Position numbers and translations under genes: made by a program. The notes under the pieces are model-generated. The model was not told the DNA's origin. It was given only the letters and a program-made list of their open reading frames with translations, and made no database searches. Of a stretch of DNA of 9,607 bases, positions 6,821 through 9,607 are shown piece by piece. The stretch is from Kiritimatiellia bacterium (lineage in GTDB: Bacteria > Verrucomicrobiota > Kiritimatiellia > RFP12 > UBA1067). The stretch spans positions 1-9,607 of the forward strand of contig JAFRBA010000120.1 of the NCBI GenBank assembly GCA_017405115.1. Direction: 5' to 3'. Each line of letters opens with the position of its first letter. The stretch's first letter is position 1.

Positions 6821-7459
6821 ATGGAAGTCAAGATTCATCCATCGTGGAAAGCCGTGCTACAGCGCGAATTCGACAAGCCCTACTTCGCGACGCTGGCCGC
6901 GTTCGTGAAGGACGCCTACCGCAAGGGCACCGTGTACCCTCCGCCGGGAAAGATATTCGAGGCCTTCAACCGCACGCCGTTCGACAAGGTCAAGGCCGTG
7001 ATACTAGGCCAGGACCCATACCACGAGCCAGGCCAGGCGCAGGGGCTGTGCTTCTACGTCCCGCCGGGCACGACCCCTCCCCCGTCGCTCAGGAACATCG
7101 CGACGGAGCTTGGGAAGATGCCGGACCTGCTGTCGTGGACGGACCAGGGGGTGCTGCTGCTCAACACCACCCTTACCGTCGCGGCCCACTGCGCCGGCTC
7201 TCACCAGGGCAAGGGATGGGAGGTCTTCACGGACGCCGTCATCGACGCCCTTGCAAGGGAGCGCAGCAACCTGGTGTTCATCCTCTGGGGGAGCTATGCG
7301 CAGCGCAAGGGCGCGTTCATCGACCGCAACAGGCACTGCGTCATAGAGTCCGCGCACCCCTCGCCGCTCTCAGCCCACCGGGGCTTCTTCGGCTCCAAGC
7401 CGTTTTCGCGGGCGAACGCCTACCTCGAGGAACACGGAATCGCGCCGATCGCCTGGTAG
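6821..7459 (+). CDS. ung: Uracil-DNA glycosylase, family 1
   Basis: Ung removes uracil from DNA by cleaving the N-glycosidic bond, the first step of base excision repair. The 212-residue product has the family-1 motifs: GQDPYH with catalytic Asp65 and Tyr67 (residues 63-68), Phe78, the Pro-rich loop PPPS (86-89), LLLN with Asn115, the WGS loop (156-158) and HPSPLSAHRG with His179 and Leu183 (179-188). These correspond to E. coli Asp64, Tyr66, Phe77, Asn123, His187 and Leu191. Relative to E. coli, nine residues are missing between the Pro loop and Asn115, where other members carry a P-x-HG-x-L segment. Gly and His of the GQDPYHGPGQAHGL stretch are Glu69 and Gln74. ATG 6821 is placed by the promoter and by homology, although the frame stays open far upstream. 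The gene is divergent from the BatD-like gene and convergent with the DUF4340 gene 4 bp away. Confidence 0.95.
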   Translation: MEVKIHPSWKAVLQREFDKPYFATLAAFVKDAYRKGTVYPPPGKIFEAFNRTPFDKVKAVILGQDPYHEPGQAQGLCFYVPPGTTPPPSLRNIATELGKMPDLLSWTDQGVLLLNTTLTVAAHCAGSHQGKGWEVFTDAVIDALARERSNLVFILWGSYAQRKGAFIDRNRHCVIESAHPSPLSAHRGFFGSKPFSRANAYLEEHGIAPIAW

Positions 7460-7463
7460 CAGG

Positions 7464-9140
7464 CTAATCGGCGACGAGAGGCGCGGAGAGCGCCACCACG
7501 GTCTCCCTCGAAAGGACGAACACGGCATCGGCCGAGCCGATCGTCGCGAAACGCCCGTCTTCGGTCTCCCCGCCTATCAGTATGTTCCTTCGCACCGCGT
7601 CCGCACGCTCCTGGTCTATGGCGACGGTGAGGAACGGGGCGTCGAGCCCGTAGGCCCCGAGGTCCGACGCCGCGACCTTGAGCCTCACGACGCGCACCGC
7701 CGCAAGCGGGTTGATGGACGCAAGCACCGACTGCACGCCAGGCTCCGACACGGCGCCGACCGGCCCACCGGCGGACTCGACGTTCCATGCCTGGCGGTCG
7801 CGCCCGTACACGACCGCCGACGGCTTGCCCCCTTCAGCCCCCGGGGTACGCACGATGCGGCGGACCGCCTTCGGGTCTATCCTGAGCATCTCGCACGAAC
7901 GCAGCCGCTCGAACCCGCCATCCAGGACGCTTCCCCTCGCCACTCGTACCGGCGCCACATTCGTCGACAGGGACACTCCAAGCCCGCTGGCGTCCACGTC
8001 TGAGGCCGAGAGAGCCAGTATGCGCGAGAGCATCGACTCGGCCACCGACGCGTCGGCCGGGGCGACTATCGGCGACTCGATGCGCCAGGAGCCGTTCTCG
8101 CCCCTGGCGAGGGCGTATACCGTCTCGCCGTCCGCGACGGAGAAGAACGCGACATCCTGCGGCTCCATCGGGAAGAGCCGGGAGTCGGTGAACATCACCG
8201 CGTCCTGCGCGGCGGCGTCCCTGAGCTCCGACGGCACCGTCGCCACCGCGCTGCCGTTCTGCACCAAGGCGAAGACAAGGCCCTCGCCGGCGGACTTGCC
8301 GAACATCACCTGGCGGCTCATGCCGTCAAGGCACTTTAGCGTCACCGTGACGGCGTTGTCGGGGTCGAGTCCGTATCCGGCGAGAAGCGCGGCGGACACC
8401 CTGTCCTCCTCGTTCGTAGCGCCCTTGGGCCAAACGAAATCCACCACCGACGCGGAGGTAAGGCCGGAAAGGAACTTTTGCACCTTGGGGGCTGCGGCGT
8501 CTCCATCGCCGATGCGCCAACTTTCGCTGCTGCGCACGAAGGTGAGCATAGACCTCGAGCCGCGCTTGACGTCGAAGGATGAAATGGACTCCGGGCCGAC
8601 AAGGAAGAGCGAACGCCTGCGGAACCTGTCGACGGGAACATCCACGGCCGAGAGCACGCCGGACGGGACGACGAGCACCGACTCGTCGCCGTCCACCGAA
8701 GCATACACGCCCTCGGCCTCTGGCGTTGGCGCGCCTATGGAGACGGACACTTCGCCGAACGAGCCGGAGACGGAGATGCGAACCACGGGGTCCTCGAGAG
8801 CAAAGTCGGCGCGGGTCCTTCCCAGGCGCAGCAGCTCTGCGTCGGAAATGGCTTCCGTGACGCGCTGGAAGGCAAGGGCGTCAAGCAGCTTCAGCACCAC
8901 GGGCTCGTCTACGCTGGCGGCATACGGTTCGGCAAGGCGCCAGTCCGGGGACTTCGCGAGCACCGTCTCCGGGCAGCCCTTCCGCTCGATGCGTATTTCG
9001 GATATCTCCCACGATGGGTCTACTAGGGTGGCGCGTCCGCCGGACCCGATGACTGCGGATCCGCGGTCGGTCATCAAGTTCGCCGCGACCAGCGCCGCAA
9101 CCGCCACCAGAAGAACGAGGATTGACCTTCTGTTGCTCAT
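7464..9140 (-). CDS. DUF4340 domain membrane-anchored protein
   Basis: The 558-residue product has an N-terminal membrane anchor (residues about 6-22, after a basic NRR) and a large extracytoplasmic part. The family is usually found after a GldG-type protein in ABC-transporter operons; its biochemical role is unknown. I see about four copies of one module. Each has an I-x-x-I-x-x-x-R-type strand, a tryptophan-centred W-[RN]-[LIV] turn (Trp67, 208, 352, 452), a helix, and in three copies a strand pair with a glycine-rich turn (SIGAPTPEAEG at 134-144, MFGKSAGEG at 279-287, LIGGETEDG at 521-529). The YGLD sequence appears in modules 2 and 4 (256-259 and 497-500). Module 3 (about 325-420) seems to lack its second half. 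The start ATG overlaps the upstream stop as ATGA and has AGGAGG eight bases before it. Confidence 0.88.
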   Translation of the reverse strand: MSNRRSILVLLVAVAALVAANLMTDRGSAVIGSGGRATLVDPSWEISEIRIERKGCPETVLAKSPDWRLAEPYAASVDEPVVLKLLDALAFQRVTEAISDAELLRLGRTRADFALEDPVVRISVSGSFGEVSVSIGAPTPEAEGVYASVDGDESVLVVPSGVLSAVDVPVDRFRRRSLFLVGPESISSFDVKRGSRSMLTFVRSSESWRIGDGDAAAPKVQKFLSGLTSASVVDFVWPKGATNEEDRVSAALLAGYGLDPDNAVTVTLKCLDGMSRQVMFGKSAGEGLVFALVQNGSAVATVPSELRDAAAQDAVMFTDSRLFPMEPQDVAFFSVADGETVYALARGENGSWRIESPIVAPADASVAESMLSRILALSASDVDASGLGVSLSTNVAPVRVARGSVLDGGFERLRSCEMLRIDPKAVRRIVRTPGAEGGKPSAVVYGRDRQAWNVESAGGPVGAVSEPGVQSVLASINPLAAVRVVRLKVAASDLGAYGLDAPFLTVAIDQERADAVRRNILIGGETEDGRFATIGSADAVFVLSRETVVALSAPLVAD

Positions 9141-9607
9141 CTTCTGCGCCTCCTCCGCAGCGTCGCGGCGATCATGACGAGAAACACCGCCCCGGGCAGC
9201 GCCGCAGACGAGACCAGCGCGTGGCGGACCCTCGCAGTACGGTCCATGCCAGACGACAACACCCCGGACTCGACTCCATCCGAGCCGCCGGGTGCGTCGG
9301 TTCCCGCAAGGTAGGCCACGCAGTTGAGGAAGAAGTCGCGGTTTGCGTTTGCGCGCGAGGAAAGCTGTCCGTTGAGGGCGAAGCCGGCGTCTCCCACCGC
9401 CACTATGCGCGTCGGGCGGATCGCCAGGTCGGCCCCGGCCCCCGCCCCCCTCTCGACCGCGGCGGCGAGCGCCGTCGAGCCGACGCGGGCAAGAGCCTCG
9501 AACTCGATGCGGTCGGCGCCACCCACGCCGCTTGCCGCCGCCGACGGCGCGAAGGACACGGGTCTCTCGAGCACTATGCGAAGGCCCCTCAGCGACGAGG
9601 ATATCGC
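9137..9607 (-). CDS. C-terminal part of a GldG-family (ABC-type transport system associated) protein; 5' end beyond window
   Basis: The frame is open from the right edge to the TGA at 9137 (156 codons); a GTG at 9574 need not be the start. Residues about 64-101 contain RIVAVGDAGFALNG followed by NRDFFLNCVAYLAG, the typical end of GldG-type extracytoplasmic domains (a GD-x-x-F-x-x-N motif, then an N-R-D-x-F-x-N-x-x-x-[WY]-L helix). A C-terminal membrane helix follows (about residues 131-150), then six arginines that should face the cytoplasm. GldG proteins are thought to work with an ABC ATPase and a permease; in gliding Bacteroidetes they act with GldA and GldF, while elsewhere their role is unclear. 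The overlap with the DUF4340 gene and the usual gene order predict the ATPase and permease genes just beyond the right edge. Confidence 0.82.
   Translation of the reverse strand, partial: AISSSLRGLRIVLERPVSFAPSAAASGVGGADRIEFEALARVGSTALAAAVERGAGAGADLAIRPTRIVAVGDAGFALNGQLSSRANANRDFFLNCVAYLAGTDAPGGSDGVESGVLSSGMDRTARVRHALVSSAALPGAVFLVMIAATLRRRRRR
9149..9154 (-). promoter_or_regulatory. Ribosome binding site of the DUF4340 gene (AGGAGG)
   Basis: A perfect AGGAGG lies 8 nt before ATG 9140, inside the coding sequence of the upstream gene, where it encodes two of the six terminal arginines. With the ATGA overlap it points to coupled translation of the two proteins. It also shows that this genome uses strong Shine-Dalgarno sites within operons, in contrast to the promoter-proximal genes here. 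Confidence 0.75.

Noticed and set aside
7480..7494. Hairpin GGCGC-N5-GCGCC just after ung as a rho-independent terminator
   Set aside because: There is no T-tract on either side, and it lies within the end of the DUF4340 coding sequence, where GC-rich palindromes are common.
9137..9574. Complete 145-residue protein starting at GTG 9574
   Set aside because: The frame stays open to the window edge, and the sequence looks like the C-terminal part of a longer GldG-type protein, so this is an internal codon rather than a start.

Overview
The window comes from a GC-rich, gene-dense bacterial chromosome. The gene mix suggests a member of the Verrucomicrobiota/Kiritimatiellota (PVC) group, possibly a polysaccharide- or mucin-degrading gut or aquatic lineage. 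The hints are an L-fucose transporter and isomerase beside a secreted glycosidase-like protein, a BatD-like protein, and a GldG/DUF4340 pair. That placement is an inference from gene content; no rRNA or other marker is present. There are seven protein genes, two of them cut by the window edges. The longest intergenic gap is 108 bp. No tRNA, rRNA, CRISPR array or mobile element was seen.

Layout. Positions 4914 to 1 (minus strand) hold a fucose module: an MFS L-fucose permease (fucP), L-fucose isomerase (fucI), then an exported glycoside-hydrolase-like protein that runs off the left edge. The expected logic is that an exported enzyme acts on a glycan, FucP imports fucose by proton symport, and FucI converts it to L-fuculose. 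No fuculokinase, fuculose-phosphate aldolase or alpha-L-fucosidase is visible here. Positions 6712 to 4955 (minus) hold a large BatD-like envelope protein that appears to be a fusion of two Bat-type halves. Divergent from it, uracil-DNA glycosylase (ung) lies at 6821-7459 (plus). Convergent with ung, only 4 bp away, is an operon that enters from the right edge: the C-terminus of a GldG-type membrane protein, then a DUF4340 protein, overlapping by ATGA.

Regulation. The most striking non-coding signal is a shared 9-mer, TGGTATAAT (TGGTACAAT at ung). It sits just upstream of four starts: fucP, fucI, the BatD-like gene and ung. It matches an extended -10 promoter element. At fucP and ung the start codon lies where transcription would be expected to begin, and for the BatD-like gene only a few bases beyond, so these messages may be leaderless or nearly so. 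None has a good Shine-Dalgarno site. At fucI the same element gives a short leader with a Shine-Dalgarno site, inside the fucP-fucI junction. The two genes without the element, the glycosidase-like gene and the DUF4340 gene, are downstream operon members.
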